Shown: positions 17,718 through 27,426 of the stretch, in pieces
Layout: every line of letters starts with the position of its first letter
Position numbering within the stretch: position 1 is the first letter of the stretch
Source of the DNA: Cytobacillus oceanisediminis 2691
GTDB taxonomy: Bacteria; Bacillota; Bacilli; Bacillales; Cytobacillaceae
Reading direction: 5' to 3'
DNA: 64,000 nucleotides
Assembly (NCBI RefSeq): GCF_000294775.2
Contig: NZ_CP015506.1
Span: 1,587,501-1,651,500, forward strand
Position numbers and translations under genes: made by a program
The notes under the pieces: model-generated
What the model saw: only the letters and a program-made list of their open reading frames with translations
What the model was told of the DNA's origin: nothing
Databases searched by the model: none

Positions 17718-19124
17718 ATGGCTACGAATAAAGAGTCAGCAGAGCAAATTGTAGAAGCTATCGGGGGCAAGGATAATATCGCAGCGGCTACTCATTGTGT
17801 TACACGTCTGCGTTTTGCCTTAAAAGATGAGGGGAAGGTCAATAAAGAAAAACTCGAAAATATAGATGTAGTGAAAGGTTCCTTTTCCACAAATGGACAA
17901 TTCCAGGTTGTCATTGGACAAGGCCTTGTTGATAAAGTGTATAAAGAAATGACAGAAGCAACTGGAATAGGCGAATCATCAAAAGAAGAAACAAAAAGTG
18001 CTGCTGCTGAGAATTTAAATCCATTGCAGCGCGGCATTAAAACACTCGCAGATATTTTTATTCCAATCCTTCCAGCTATCGTAACAGCCGGTTTGCTGAT
18101 GGGGATAAACAATATTATGACAGCACCGGATATTTTCTTTGATGATAAGTCTTTTGTTGAAGTTTATACTAACTGGGCTGATCTGGCTGGCATCATTAAC
18201 CTGATTGCCAATACTGCTTTCGTATTCCTTCCCGGTTTGATTGGATGGAGTGCTGTAAACCGGTTTGGCGGAAGTCCTCTTCTTGGTATTGTGCTAGGTT
18301 TAATGCTAGTGCATCCGGATCTTTTAAATGCATGGGGCTATGGTTCTGCTGAAGAAGTTCCGAAGTGGAACTTATTCGGGTTAGAAATAGAAAAGGTAGG
18401 TTATCAGGGGCAGGTATTGCCTGTATTATTTGCTTCATACGTATTGGCTAAGATAGAAGTATTTCTGAGAAAAAGAATCCCTGATGCTTTTCAGCTTCTA
18501 ACTGTCGCGCCGATCGCTTTACTGATCACTGGGTTTCTTTCTTTTATTGCTATTGGACCGATCACATTCATGATCGGCAGCTGGATTACAAATGGGGTTG
18601 TCGGAATCTTTGATGCTGTTCCAGCCCTTGGAGGCTTGATTTACGGTGGATTATATGCCCCTCTCGTTATCACTGGTATGCATCATACGTTCCTGGCAGT
18701 TGATCTGCAGTTAATCGGCAGCATTGGCGGCACGTTTTTATGGCCGATGGTTGCATTGTCTAATATAGCTCAGGGTTCCGCCGCTTTTGCCATGATGCTG
18801 TTAAGCAAAGGGAACGAAAAACTGAAAGGGCTTGCGCTAACTTCTTCAGTATCAGCGTGGCTGGGCGTAACAGAACCGGCAATGTTTGGCGTAAATCTTC
18901 GCTTTAAGTACCCTTTCTTTGCAGCGATTATTGGGTCAGCAATTGCAGGAATCTTCATCACTATTAATGGAGTTAAGGCACCGTCGATAGGTGTAGGAGG
19001 CTTGCCGGCATTCTTCTCTATCTTTGCGGGAAATTGGGGTTCTTTCTTTATCGGAATGGGTATTGCACTTGTCGTACCGTTTGTATTGACCTTAGCCTTC
19101 TCTAAATTTAAAAAAGCAGAATAG
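17718..19124 (+). CDS. treP: Trehalose-specific PTS EIIBC component
   Basis: The 468-residue protein is very close to B. subtilis TreP. An EIIB domain (about 1-80) carries the phosphorylatable Cys27 in AATHCVTRLRFAL, and an EIIC membrane domain (about 105-465) includes GMHHTFLAVDLQLIG and SAWLGVTEPAMFGVNLR. It imports trehalose as trehalose-6-phosphate. No EIIA domain is fused, so it depends on a glucose-type EIIA elsewhere, as TreP does. The start at 17718 follows AGGAGG. It is first in the operon with malL and treA. Confidence 0.94.
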   Translation: MATNKESAEQIVEAIGGKDNIAAATHCVTRLRFALKDEGKVNKEKLENIDVVKGSFSTNGQFQVVIGQGLVDKVYKEMTEATGIGESSKEETKSAAAENLNPLQRGIKTLADIFIPILPAIVTAGLLMGINNIMTAPDIFFDDKSFVEVYTNWADLAGIINLIANTAFVFLPGLIGWSAVNRFGGSPLLGIVLGLMLVHPDLLNAWGYGSAEEVPKWNLFGLEIEKVGYQGQVLPVLFASYVLAKIEVFLRKRIPDAFQLLTVAPIALLITGFLSFIAIGPITFMIGSWITNGVVGIFDAVPALGGLIYGGLYAPLVITGMHHTFLAVDLQLIGSIGGTFLWPMVALSNIAQGSAAFAMMLLSKGNEKLKGLALTSSVSAWLGVTEPAMFGVNLRFKYPFFAAIIGSAIAGIFITINGVKAPSIGVGGLPAFFSIFAGNWGSFFIGMGIALVVPFVLTLAFSKFKKAE

Positions 19125-19212
19125 AAAGATTGATGCCATGGGGTTCTATGATTCCATGGTATCGCCATTTCTTGGGGCATGCACACAAATGTTAAAAATC
19201 GGAGGTCGCCAT

Positions 19213-20889
19213 ATGAAGAAGCAATGGTGGAAAGAAAGTGTAGTTTACCAGATATACCCGCGGAGCTTCATGGATAGCAATGGAGATGGAATAGGAGATT
19301 TGCAGGGTATCATCTCCAGGCTGGATTATTTGAAAGAGCTAGGGATTGATGTGGTCTGGCTTTCTCCAGTATATAAATCGCCAAATGATGATAATGGCTA
19401 TGATATAAGCGATTATCAGGATATTATGAGTGAGTTTGGAACAATGGAAGATTGGGAAGAACTTCTCGGAGAGATGCATAAGAGAGAGATTAAACTCATT
19501 ATGGATCTGGTGGTGAACCATAGTTCAGACGAACATATCTGGTTTGCAGAGTCCAGGAAATCCAAAGACAATCCATTCAGGGATTATTATATATGGCGCG
19601 AAGGAAGGAATGGAAAAGAGCCGAATAACTGGGGAAGCAATTTCGGGGGATCCGCCTGGAAACTTGATGATAAAACAGGAGAATATTATTTGCATCTGTT
19701 TTCAAAGAAACAGCCAGATTTAAATTGGGATAATCCGAAACTAAGAAATGAAATATACGACATGATGACTTGGTGGCTGGAAAAAGGCATTGATGGATTC
19801 AGAATGGATGTGGTCAACTTTATTTCCAAAGTAGAGGGACTTCCTGATGATGAACCAAAGCCTGGAAAGAAATATGCTTCTGGAAGCAAGTATTATCGAA
19901 ACGGCCCCAGAATTCATGAATACCTGCGGGAGATGAATGAAAAGGCGTTAGCGAAGTTTAATGTTATGACTGTTGGCGAAATGCCCGGTGTGACTCCTGA
20001 GTGGGCCAGGCAATATACAGGGGAATCACGAAATGAGTTAAATATGGTCTTCCAATTTGAACATGTTAGCCTGGACAACGGGCCAAACGGCAAATGGGAT
20101 CTTAAACCCCTTGATCTGTGTGACTTAAAACTAAACCTGACAAAATGGCAAAATGAGCTGGATAAAGCTGGCTGGAACAGCCTTTACTTTAATAATCACG
20201 ACCAGCCCCGCTCTGTTTCAAGATTCGGCAATGACGGAGAGTATAGGGAAAAGTCGGCTAAGATGCTCGCAACATTGCTTCATATGATGAAGGGAACTCC
20301 TTATGTTTATCAGGGCGAAGAAATTGGAATGACGAATGTCCGTTTCTCAAGCGTTGAAGAGTACAGGGATATAGAAACACTTAATTTTTATAAAGAAGCA
20401 CTTAACGATGGCTGGACAGAGGATAAGGCCCTTGAAAGCATATACGCAAAAGGGCGTGACAACGCCCGGACGCCGATGCAATGGGATTCTTCCGAGCACG
20501 GAGGTTTTTCGGATGGAACCCCCTGGATAAAAGTAAACCCTAACTATAAAGACATTAATGTGGAAAAGGCCATGAAAGACCCTGATTCTGTTTTTCATTA
20601 CTATAAAAAGCTTATTGAACTTAGAAAGAAAAATGAAATTATTGTTTACGGCAGGTATAACCTAATACTTGATCAACATCCTGAAGTGTACGCTTATACA
20701 AGAACATTGGGCAATCAGATCCTTCTTGTCTTGTGCAACTTCTATGGAGGAAACCCTGAAGTAGAACCCCCTGCATACATCCAGGAAAAGAAATTTGAGG
20801 CACTGATTGGGAATTATAAAGATATACAAATTAACAGAACAATTAAGCTGCGTCCCTATGAAGCTCAGGTCCTTCTTTTTAACAGCTAA
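19213..20889 (+). CDS. malL: GH13 oligo-1,6-glucosidase-like alpha-glucosidase
   Basis: The 558-residue cytoplasmic glycoside hydrolase has the GH13 set: nucleophile Asp in GFRMDVVNF, acid/base Glu in VGEMPG, and NNHDQPR. Its sequence fits the oligo-1,6-glucosidase/MalL group, hydrolysing isomaltose-type or short alpha-glucosides, rather than the TreA group. It stands between treP and treA, an unusual position, so trehalose induction would also raise an alpha-glucosidase. The start at 19213 follows GGAGGT. The exact substrate range cannot be read from sequence. Confidence 0.88.
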   Translation: MKKQWWKESVVYQIYPRSFMDSNGDGIGDLQGIISRLDYLKELGIDVVWLSPVYKSPNDDNGYDISDYQDIMSEFGTMEDWEELLGEMHKREIKLIMDLVVNHSSDEHIWFAESRKSKDNPFRDYYIWREGRNGKEPNNWGSNFGGSAWKLDDKTGEYYLHLFSKKQPDLNWDNPKLRNEIYDMMTWWLEKGIDGFRMDVVNFISKVEGLPDDEPKPGKKYASGSKYYRNGPRIHEYLREMNEKALAKFNVMTVGEMPGVTPEWARQYTGESRNELNMVFQFEHVSLDNGPNGKWDLKPLDLCDLKLNLTKWQNELDKAGWNSLYFNNHDQPRSVSRFGNDGEYREKSAKMLATLLHMMKGTPYVYQGEEIGMTNVRFSSVEEYRDIETLNFYKEALNDGWTEDKALESIYAKGRDNARTPMQWDSSEHGGFSDGTPWIKVNPNYKDINVEKAMKDPDSVFHYYKKLIELRKKNEIIVYGRYNLILDQHPEVYAYTRTLGNQILLVLCNFYGGNPEVEPPAYIQEKKFEALIGNYKDIQINRTIKLRPYEAQVLLFNS

Positions 20890-20928
20890 AAACTCAATTT
20901 CTAAAAAACTAAAACAGGTGTGATTCTA

Positions 20929-22614
20929 ATGAAACAACCATGGTGGAAAAAATCAGTAGTATATCAAATTTATCCAAAAAGCTTTAACGATACGACAGGA
21001 AATGGGGTTGGAGACATTCCTGGAATTATTGCCAAGCTTGATTATTTAAAAGAATTAGGTGTGGACGTCGTCTGGCTGACACCAATTTATAAATCTCCGC
21101 AGCGCGACAACGGATATGATATTAGTGACTATTTCAGCATTCACGAAGAATACGGAACTCTAGCTGACTTTGAAAAGCTTCTTGAAGAGGCACATAGCCG
21201 GGACATTAAAATCATTATGGATATTGTAGTAAACCATACTTCCACAGAACATCAATGGTTCCAGGAAGCAAAAAAATCAAAAGACAATCCATACCGTGAT
21301 TTTTATATTTGGAAAGACCCTAAGGACGATGGAAGCGAACCGACAAACTGGGAATCAAAATTCGGTGGAAATGCATGGAAATATGATGAAGCAACCGGCC
21401 AATACTATCTCCATCTTTTTGATGTCACGCAGGCGGATCTAAATTGGGAAAATGAAGAGCTTCGCCGAAAAGTGTATGACATGATGGAATTCTGGTTTGA
21501 AAAAGGTGTAGATGGCTTCAGACTTGATGTAATCAATCTGATTTCTAAAGACCAGGAGTTTCCCGATGATGACGGATCTGTGCCTCCGGGAGACGGCAGA
21601 AAATTCTATACAGACGGACCTCGTGTACACGAATTTATGCATGAAATGAATGAAAATGTATTTTCAAAATACGATAGTATGACTGTTGGCGAAATGTCCT
21701 CCACTTCCATTGAACATTGTATAAAGTATTCCAATCCTGAGAGGGAAGAGCTGAGCATGACTTTCAACTTTCATCATTTGAAAGTGGATTACCCAAATGG
21801 AGAGAAATGGGCAATCGCTGAATTTGACTTTAGAGCGTTAAAGCAGATTTTATCAAGGTGGCAGACTGAGATGCACAAGGGCGGAGGCTGGAATGCTTTA
21901 TTCTGGTGCAATCATGATCAGCCCCGAATTGTGTCAAGATATGGTGATGACAGGAAATATCATCGTGAATCTGCTAAAATGCTGGCGACAGTCATTCATA
22001 TGATGCAGGGAACCCCTTATATTTATCAGGGTGAAGAGTTTGGCATGACAAACCCAGGCTTTGAAAACATTGGAGACTACAGAGATGTAGAATCACTGAA
22101 CGTTTATAATATCCTTAGGGAAAAGGGAATGAGTGAAGAAGAAATCATAAATATTCTCAAAAGCAAGTCTCGCGACAATTCCCGGACCCCGGTGCAGTGG
22201 GATAGTTCTGAAAATGCCGGTTTCTCCGATGGAACGCCATGGATAAATGTTGCAACAAATTATATGGAAATAAATGCCGAAAAAGCATTGAAGGACGGAG
22301 ATTCTATTTTTTATCATTATAAGAAGCTGATCCAGCTTCGCAAGCAATATGATATTATCACGTACGGAGACTATGAACTGATTTCTGAGGAGCATCCTAA
22401 GGTATTTGCTTATGTTCGAAATGGCAATAATGAAAAGCTGCTGGTCGTGAATAATTTCTATGGGGAAGAAACATCATTTATCATTCCTGAACACCATCAG
22501 GCAGACGAATATAAAGATGAGATCTTACTGTCCAATTACAATCAGTCACCTCCGGCAGCACAGACCATTAAATTAAGGCCGTATGAATCCGTTATCTATT
22601 ATTTAAAGAAATAA
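20929..22614 (+). CDS. treA: Trehalose-6-phosphate hydrolase
   Basis: The 561-residue GH13 enzyme is nearly colinear with B. subtilis TreA, for example WWKKSVVYQIYPKSFNDTTGNGVGD at the start and the VTQADLNWENEELR block. The catalytic residues are in GFRLDVINL, VGEMSS and WCNHDQPR. It splits trehalose-6-phosphate into glucose and glucose-6-phosphate. ATG at 20929 has CAGGTGTG six bases upstream. The repressor gene treR, often next to treA, is not in the window. Confidence 0.94.
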   Translation: MKQPWWKKSVVYQIYPKSFNDTTGNGVGDIPGIIAKLDYLKELGVDVVWLTPIYKSPQRDNGYDISDYFSIHEEYGTLADFEKLLEEAHSRDIKIIMDIVVNHTSTEHQWFQEAKKSKDNPYRDFYIWKDPKDDGSEPTNWESKFGGNAWKYDEATGQYYLHLFDVTQADLNWENEELRRKVYDMMEFWFEKGVDGFRLDVINLISKDQEFPDDDGSVPPGDGRKFYTDGPRVHEFMHEMNENVFSKYDSMTVGEMSSTSIEHCIKYSNPEREELSMTFNFHHLKVDYPNGEKWAIAEFDFRALKQILSRWQTEMHKGGGWNALFWCNHDQPRIVSRYGDDRKYHRESAKMLATVIHMMQGTPYIYQGEEFGMTNPGFENIGDYRDVESLNVYNILREKGMSEEEIINILKSKSRDNSRTPVQWDSSENAGFSDGTPWINVATNYMEINAEKALKDGDSIFYHYKKLIQLRKQYDIITYGDYELISEEHPKVFAYVRNGNNEKLLVVNNFYGEETSFIIPEHHQADEYKDEILLSNYNQSPPAAQTIKLRPYESVIYYLKK

Positions 22615-22621
22615 GATCAAA

Positions 22622-22652
22622 AAATCCTCCCGTAAACAGCGGGAGGATTTTT
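22622..22652. terminator. Terminator between treA and nupC
   Basis: AAATCCTCCCG pairs with CGGGAGGATTT, with A and T runs on both sides, so it can serve both converging genes. Confidence 0.85.
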
Positions 22653-22662
22653 CACATGATAT

Positions 22663-23880
22663 TTAAAAAAGCATTCCAGCTATGGCAGCACTTAACATAG
22701 AAGCCAGGGCACCTGCTGCAACTGCCTTCAGGCCAAGCCGCGCAATGTCCTGCCTGCGGTTAGGTGCGAGTCCGCCAAGCCCTCCAAGCAGAATGCCCAA
22801 TGAAGAAATATTGGCAAATCCGCAAAGGGCAAAGCTGACGATTGCGACCGTTTTATCAGATAAATTTGGAATATCCGGTGCAAAAGCAGAATAAGCAACG
22901 AATTCATTCAAAATTAACTTCTGGCCAATATAATTTCCGGCCTGCACAGCTTCTGACCATGGAACGCCTATTGCAAATGCAAGAGGCGAGAAAACATAAC
23001 CCAGAATGATTTCGAGCGTTAATCCCTCGAAGCCGAATAATCCTCCAACCCATCCAAGGAGACCGTTAATCAATGCAACCAGAGCAATAAAGGCAAGAAG
23101 CATCGCTCCGATATTCAAAGCCAGTTCCAGCCCGACACTTGCACCTTTTGCGGCTGCATCAATGACATTGGCTGAGTCGCTATCCACTTCCATATCGAAT
23201 TCTTTAGGCTCTTCTTTATCCTCTGTTTCAGGAAGCATGACTTTGGCCAGTATTAAACCCGCCGGTGCAGCCATAAAGCTTGCAGCCAAGAGATATTCAA
23301 GAGGCACACCCAAAAGGGAATATCCGATTAAAACAGATCCTGCCACAGAAGCAAGGCCGCCGGTCATTACCGCAAATAACTCAGATTTTGTCATATTGGC
23401 AATATAAGGACGGACAACAAGCGGAGCCTCTGTTTGCCCTACGAATATATTTGCTGCTGCCGACATGGACTCTGCTTTTCTGGTTCCGAGTAGCTTTGAC
23501 AGCCCCCCGCCAAGGATTTTTATGAAAAACTGCATAATCCTTAAATAATAGAGGACAGAAATCAATGATGAAAAAAAGATTACCACAGGCAGGACCTGAA
23601 GTGCGAAAACGAAGGTGATACCCGATTCATCTGTAAAAAGGCCGCCAAATAAAAAATTAATTCCCTGATTAGCGTAATTGATAATATCGTTTACCTTCAT
23701 TGTTAGCCATTCTAAACCTTTTCTGCCGCCTTCCCACTTTAGAACGAGAAAGGCGAAAATCAGCTGAATGGCAAGCCCACCCGCAACAGTTCTTAAACTA
23801 ATGGCCCTTCTGTTGCTTGAGAGCAGGAAAGCTAATCCTAAAACGACAATGATACCGAATATTCCCCAAATAAAATTCAT
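22663..23880 (-). CDS. nupC: NupC-type concentrative nucleoside transporter
   Basis: The 405-residue membrane protein of the CNT family has eight or more helices. Family signatures are visible: FVGQTEAPLVVRPYI near residue 145, the SVAGSVL block, and ALCGFANISSLGILLGGLGGLAPNRR near the C terminus. It imports nucleosides with H+ or Na+. It has a GAGGTG site and is monocistronic. No nucleoside-catabolic gene is adjacent. Confidence 0.9.
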   Translation of the reverse strand: MNFIWGIFGIIVVLGLAFLLSSNRRAISLRTVAGGLAIQLIFAFLVLKWEGGRKGLEWLTMKVNDIINYANQGINFLFGGLFTDESGITFVFALQVLPVVIFFSSLISVLYYLRIMQFFIKILGGGLSKLLGTRKAESMSAAANIFVGQTEAPLVVRPYIANMTKSELFAVMTGGLASVAGSVLIGYSLLGVPLEYLLAASFMAAPAGLILAKVMLPETEDKEEPKEFDMEVDSDSANVIDAAAKGASVGLELALNIGAMLLAFIALVALINGLLGWVGGLFGFEGLTLEIILGYVFSPLAFAIGVPWSEAVQAGNYIGQKLILNEFVAYSAFAPDIPNLSDKTVAIVSFALCGFANISSLGILLGGLGGLAPNRRQDIARLGLKAVAAGALASMLSAAIAGMLF

Positions 23881-24051
23881 ATTAACACCTCTTAACTATG
23901 TAATTTTCCCTTAAAGGAAGCTCAAGGGAGGATTCTGGCAGTACTCCTATTCCCTAATGAAACTGCTTGTAAAGCTCAATAGTTGTATTATGTGCAAAAG
24001 GAATAAATTAATGAAAAAATCTATGCATGCAGCATACATGGTGAAAATAAA

Positions 24052-24076
24052 AAAGATGAGCAAGATGCTCATCTTT
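24052..24076 (-). terminator. Terminator overlapping the stop of the membrane hydrolase gene
   Basis: A perfect 11-bp stem AAAGATGAGCA / TGCTCATCTTT contains the TGA stop of the minus-strand gene and is followed by a T-rich run on that strand. Confidence 0.75.
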
Positions 24077-24944
24077 CTGTATTTTTCTCGATATATTCAA
24101 ACAGAAAAGACTGACCGTTTCTGTAAAATCGGGGATCATAGAGGCCAAGCCTTTCATCATCATCAACAAGAACGACAAATGGGGACCATTCATAAAGGGT
24201 TCTAGCTTCAGGACGCTGAGAAAACAATTTATCTAAATCAGCAGTTTCTCTGGATTGAAGCACATATTGAGTTTCCTCTTTCTTAAAAAGGTTATCATTA
24301 AAGATGATTACCTCATCGTCTTTTTTGGTTATAACTGAAAAGGTCCATGGAATAAAATCTGCCGAGAGGGCAACTTGATCATATTGATCATCATACTGCT
24401 TATAAATAATAAATCCCTGAGTGCTTTGGATGATAACATGCACCAACAAAAAGGCCCATGCCACTCTAAAGTAGTAAGGTGATTTCAGTTTGTTTCTTCT
24501 AGAGTAAATAAAAGCAGTTCCCATGATGAACCAAATCACTAAATCAACAATAGGAATCGTGCCAAAGGTAATCCTCATATTTGAAAATGGCTCCAAGTAT
24601 CCCGTTCCCCATGCATTGAATAAATCACTTGTATTATGTATGAAAACTGCAAGCCAACCCAGCAGGAAAAGCTTCTTATCCTTAACTTTGAAGAGCAGGA
24701 AGGATAGCAGAAAAAACAGCAGAGCCCAAACCGGAGTAAGAAAAACTGAATGGGTAATGCCTCTGTGCCACATCTGATAAAGTCCTTCTGTATCCCATAA
24801 GCGGGAGATGACATCAATATCCGGAATTTGGCTTGCCCCCACGGCGGTAAGCAAGTACGCTCTCTTGGTGTTCTTATCCATATCTCGTTTATTAACTGCA
24901 CCGTAAAGGCCCAAGCCGAATAAAGTATGAGTAATTGTGTCCAT
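24069..24944 (-). CDS. YdjM/LexA-DISC-type membrane-bound metal-dependent hydrolase
   Basis: The 291-residue protein begins MDTITHTLFGLGLYGA and contains IPDIDVISRLWD and MWHRGITHSVFL. These His/Asp motifs are characteristic of PF04307, followed by several membrane helices (about 60-185) and a soluble C-terminal part. YfhP of B. subtilis is a relative. Physiological substrates of this family are unknown. ATG at 24944 follows AGGAGGT; an upstream TTG would fall inside that site. Confidence 0.82.
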   Translation of the reverse strand: MDTITHTLFGLGLYGAVNKRDMDKNTKRAYLLTAVGASQIPDIDVISRLWDTEGLYQMWHRGITHSVFLTPVWALLFFLLSFLLFKVKDKKLFLLGWLAVFIHNTSDLFNAWGTGYLEPFSNMRITFGTIPIVDLVIWFIMGTAFIYSRRNKLKSPYYFRVAWAFLLVHVIIQSTQGFIIYKQYDDQYDQVALSADFIPWTFSVITKKDDEVIIFNDNLFKKEETQYVLQSRETADLDKLFSQRPEARTLYEWSPFVVLVDDDERLGLYDPRFYRNGQSFLFEYIEKNTER

Positions 24945-25100
24945 TTGCAACCTCCTTTTTTATATTTTGTTTCACTATTATAAGCCTGAAAAAGATTTAT
25001 AAAAAGAAATATGCAATCTTAAAATGCGTTGCAAACTTTACTTCGGAGCGATAAAATTGAAGGTATTGCAATAATTAAGTGTCACATTGATTGCTTGATA

Positions 25101-25370
25101 AAGTGAAACTTCAATCTGTGGGGGTTCATCCCCCGCTGATTGTAAGTTGAGGCCCGCACGATGTGGGTCACAAAGACGTTGCCACAGGATAAGGAAAGCT
25201 ACAGAGCGATACATCGCACGACCGAAAGCGGCAGCTTTTGGGAGGACGTGGCATTCTTAGTCTTTGTGCTTCATTCGGGCCTATACGGGCAGTTTAGACT
25301 CCCGCTTACCCATTCTCAATTTGCTATGTGTACGACATGGGAGTCAAACTGACCGTTAGACTGCGATAAA
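25101..25370 (+). other. Highly structured intergenic element upstream of prfC
   Basis: Three nested or adjacent inverted repeats can be drawn. Stem A: AACTT-C-AATC (25107-25116) with GATT-GT-AAGTT (25138-25148), capped by GGGGG/CCCCC around TTCAT. Stem B: 25151-25185 with 25248-25281 (GGCCCG, CACAAAGAC and TGCCAC pair with CGGGCC, GTCTTTGTG and GTGGCA), with small internal hairpins GCGAT/ATCGC and AAAGC/GCTTT. Stem C: CAGTTTAGACTCCC (25290-25303) with GGGAGTC-AAACTG (25339-25351), extended by ACGG/CCGT. GATAAA occurs at both edges (25096-25101 and 25365-25370). It may be a mobile-type repeat or a structured RNA; the strand is not certain. Confidence 0.6.
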
Positions 25371-25402
25371 CAAATTTTCATATAAGTAAGTGAGGAACCA
25401 AT

Positions 25403-26980
25403 ATGTCCAAAAATTTTAAAGAAGAAGTTTTATCCCGCCGCACCTTTGCAATCATTTCCCACCCGGATGCCGGTAAAACGACGCTGACAGAAAAACTCCT
25501 ATTATTCGGGGGTGCCATTCGTGACGCGGGTACAGTTAAAGGAAAGAAGACAGGCAAGTATGCAACAAGCGACTGGATGGAAATTGAAAAGCAGCGCGGT
25601 ATTTCTGTTACCTCCAGTGTGATGCAGTTTGAATATGATGGTGCGCGCGTTAATATTCTAGATACTCCTGGTCACCAGGATTTCAGTGAAGACACGTATC
25701 GTACGCTGACAGCCGTTGATAGTGCTGTTATGATCATTGACTCAGCGAAAGGCATCGAAGAGCAGACACTTAAATTATTCAAGGTCTGCCGCATGAGAGG
25801 AATTCCGATCTTTACATTTATGAATAAGCTTGACCGCCAGGGAAAGGCACCGCTTGAGCTCCTTGCGGAATTAGAAGAGGTCATGGGAATTGAATCATAT
25901 CCTATGAACTGGCCAATCGGGATGGGGAAAGAATTCCTCGGAATTTATGATCGGTTTAATAATCGAATTGAGCAATTCAGAGTAGAGGAAGAGGACCGCT
26001 TTATTTCACTGAATGAGGAAGGCGAAATAGAGGGAAACCACTCCATTAAGGATTCTGGTCTATATGATCAGACTCTTGAAGAAATTATGCTGTTAAATGA
26101 AGCGGGCAATGAGTTTTCAAGAGAGAGAATTGCAAAGGGAGAATTGACCCCTGTGTTTTTTGGAAGCGCGCTGACCAACTTTGGTGTACAGACATTCCTT
26201 GAGTCTTATCTCCAATTTGCACCGCCGCCGCAGCCGAGGAATTCTTCAGCAGGTGAAATTGATCCGCTGTCAGAAGAATTTTCTGGCTTCATATTTAAAA
26301 TTCAGGCAAATATGAATCCTGCTCATCGCGACCGGATAGCATTTTTAAGAATTTGTTCAGGCCAATTTGAAAGAGGCATGGCTGTAAATATACCAAGAAT
26401 CGGAAAGTCCATCAAGCTTGCGCAGTCCACACAATTCATGGCTGATGACAGAAGTACAGTCGATACTGCCGTAAGCGGGGATATCATTGGAATTTATGAC
26501 CCGGGAACTTACCAGATTGGCGATACGTTAACGGCAGGTAAAAATAATTTCCAATACGAACGTCTACCTCAATTTACACCTGAGCTATTTGTAAAAGTAA
26601 CTGCCAAAAATGTCATGAAGCAAAAACATTTTCATAAGGGCATCCAGCAGCTGGTGCAGGAAGGAGCCATCCAGCTGTTTAAAACAGTAAAAATGGAAGA
26701 ATACCTTCTCGGTGCAGTTGGACAGCTGCAATTTGAAGTTTTTGAACATCGCATGAAAAATGAATATAACACAGAAGTTTATATGGAAAGGCAAGGCTCC
26801 AAAATCGCCCGCTGGGTAGAAGGCGATGAGGTCAACGAAAATCTTTCCAGCGGAAGAAGTCTCCTGGTTAAAGACCGTTATGACAAAAACGTTTTTCTTT
26901 TTGAAAATGACTTTGCACTCCGGTGGTTCCAGGAAAAAAACCCGGATGTAAAACTATATAATCCGATGGACTCAGAATAA
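25403..26980 (+). CDS. prfC: Peptide chain release factor 3
   Basis: The 525-residue translational GTPase has G1 [10 protein letters not shown], switch region [10 protein letters not shown]3 [12 protein letters not shown]4 NKLDR, then the RF3 domains II and III. It recycles class I release factors after termination. Full length and typical; the start follows GTGAGGA. It stands alone, with the structured intergenic element in its leader region and a terminator behind it. Confidence 0.95.
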   Translation: MSKNFKEEVLSRRTFAIISHPDAGKTTLTEKLLLFGGAIRDAGTVKGKKTGKYATSDWMEIEKQRGISVTSSVMQFEYDGARVNILDTPGHQDFSEDTYRTLTAVDSAVMIIDSAKGIEEQTLKLFKVCRMRGIPIFTFMNKLDRQGKAPLELLAELEEVMGIESYPMNWPIGMGKEFLGIYDRFNNRIEQFRVEEEDRFISLNEEGEIEGNHSIKDSGLYDQTLEEIMLLNEAGNEFSRERIAKGELTPVFFGSALTNFGVQTFLESYLQFAPPPQPRNSSAGEIDPLSEEFSGFIFKIQANMNPAHRDRIAFLRICSGQFERGMAVNIPRIGKSIKLAQSTQFMADDRSTVDTAVSGDIIGIYDPGTYQIGDTLTAGKNNFQYERLPQFTPELFVKVTAKNVMKQKHFHKGIQQLVQEGAIQLFKTVKMEEYLLGAVGQLQFEVFEHRMKNEYNTEVYMERQGSKIARWVEGDEVNENLSSGRSLLVKDRYDKNVFLFENDFALRWFQEKNPDVKLYNPMDSE

Positions 26981-26985
26981 TCATG

Positions 26986-27012
26986 CGGCCTCTTTTAGGG
27001 GCCGTTTCTGCT
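26986..27012 (+). terminator. Terminator after prfC
   Basis: CGGCCTC pairs with GGGGCCG (one G-T) around TTTTA, followed by TTTCTGCTTTT. Confidence 0.65.
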
Positions 27013-27179
27013 TTTGGTCCCTGTAAATGATCAGCCTCTCTTCTCCTGATTCAATTCCTGTAAATTCCTCTGTCACTCCTATTGACATATTCATCAATAG
27101 ATAATATAGTATTAACACATCCGCTTTAGTACTAAAAAGCGTTTAAGTTAAAAAGCAGGAAGTTCAATCTCGATAAAAA

Positions 27180-27383
27180 TATAGACTTTGTCCGCAGAAG
27201 AAAGTAGAGCAGTTGCCGGCAGCAGATAGAAACTGAATGGGTGATGAAAATTCAGGCAGCAATTGGTCGAAATACAACTGCATTTCACAGGACATTCTCT
27301 TTAAGCGGGTAAGCATAAATGGCTTATCAATTAGGGTGGTACCGCGGAGCTCCTTCGTCCCTATAGGCGAGAGGGCTCTTTTT
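27180..27383 (+). promoter_or_regulatory. T-box leader with terminator upstream of the NhaC gene
   Basis: The T-box core AGGGTGGTACCGCG is at 27333-27346, directly followed by a terminator stem (GAGCTC ... GGGCTC, 27347-27376) and T run. Upstream lie a stem I with apical CTGAAT/ATTCAG around GGGTGATGAAA and an AGTA S-turn-like sequence. The specifier codon cannot be assigned with certainty: TAC (Tyr) in GAAATACAAC and TTC (Phe) in CATTTCACA are both near the right place. Uncharged tRNA should allow readthrough into the transporter gene. Confidence 0.9.
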
Positions 27384-27426
27384 GTTTGCTCTCGAATTTC
27401 TTGTATTTTTTTAGGAGGAATACATT

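Noticed and set aside
25161..25352. A 63-codon open frame upstream of prfC
   Set aside because: It lies wholly inside the paired arms of the structured element and has no ribosome site or coding character.
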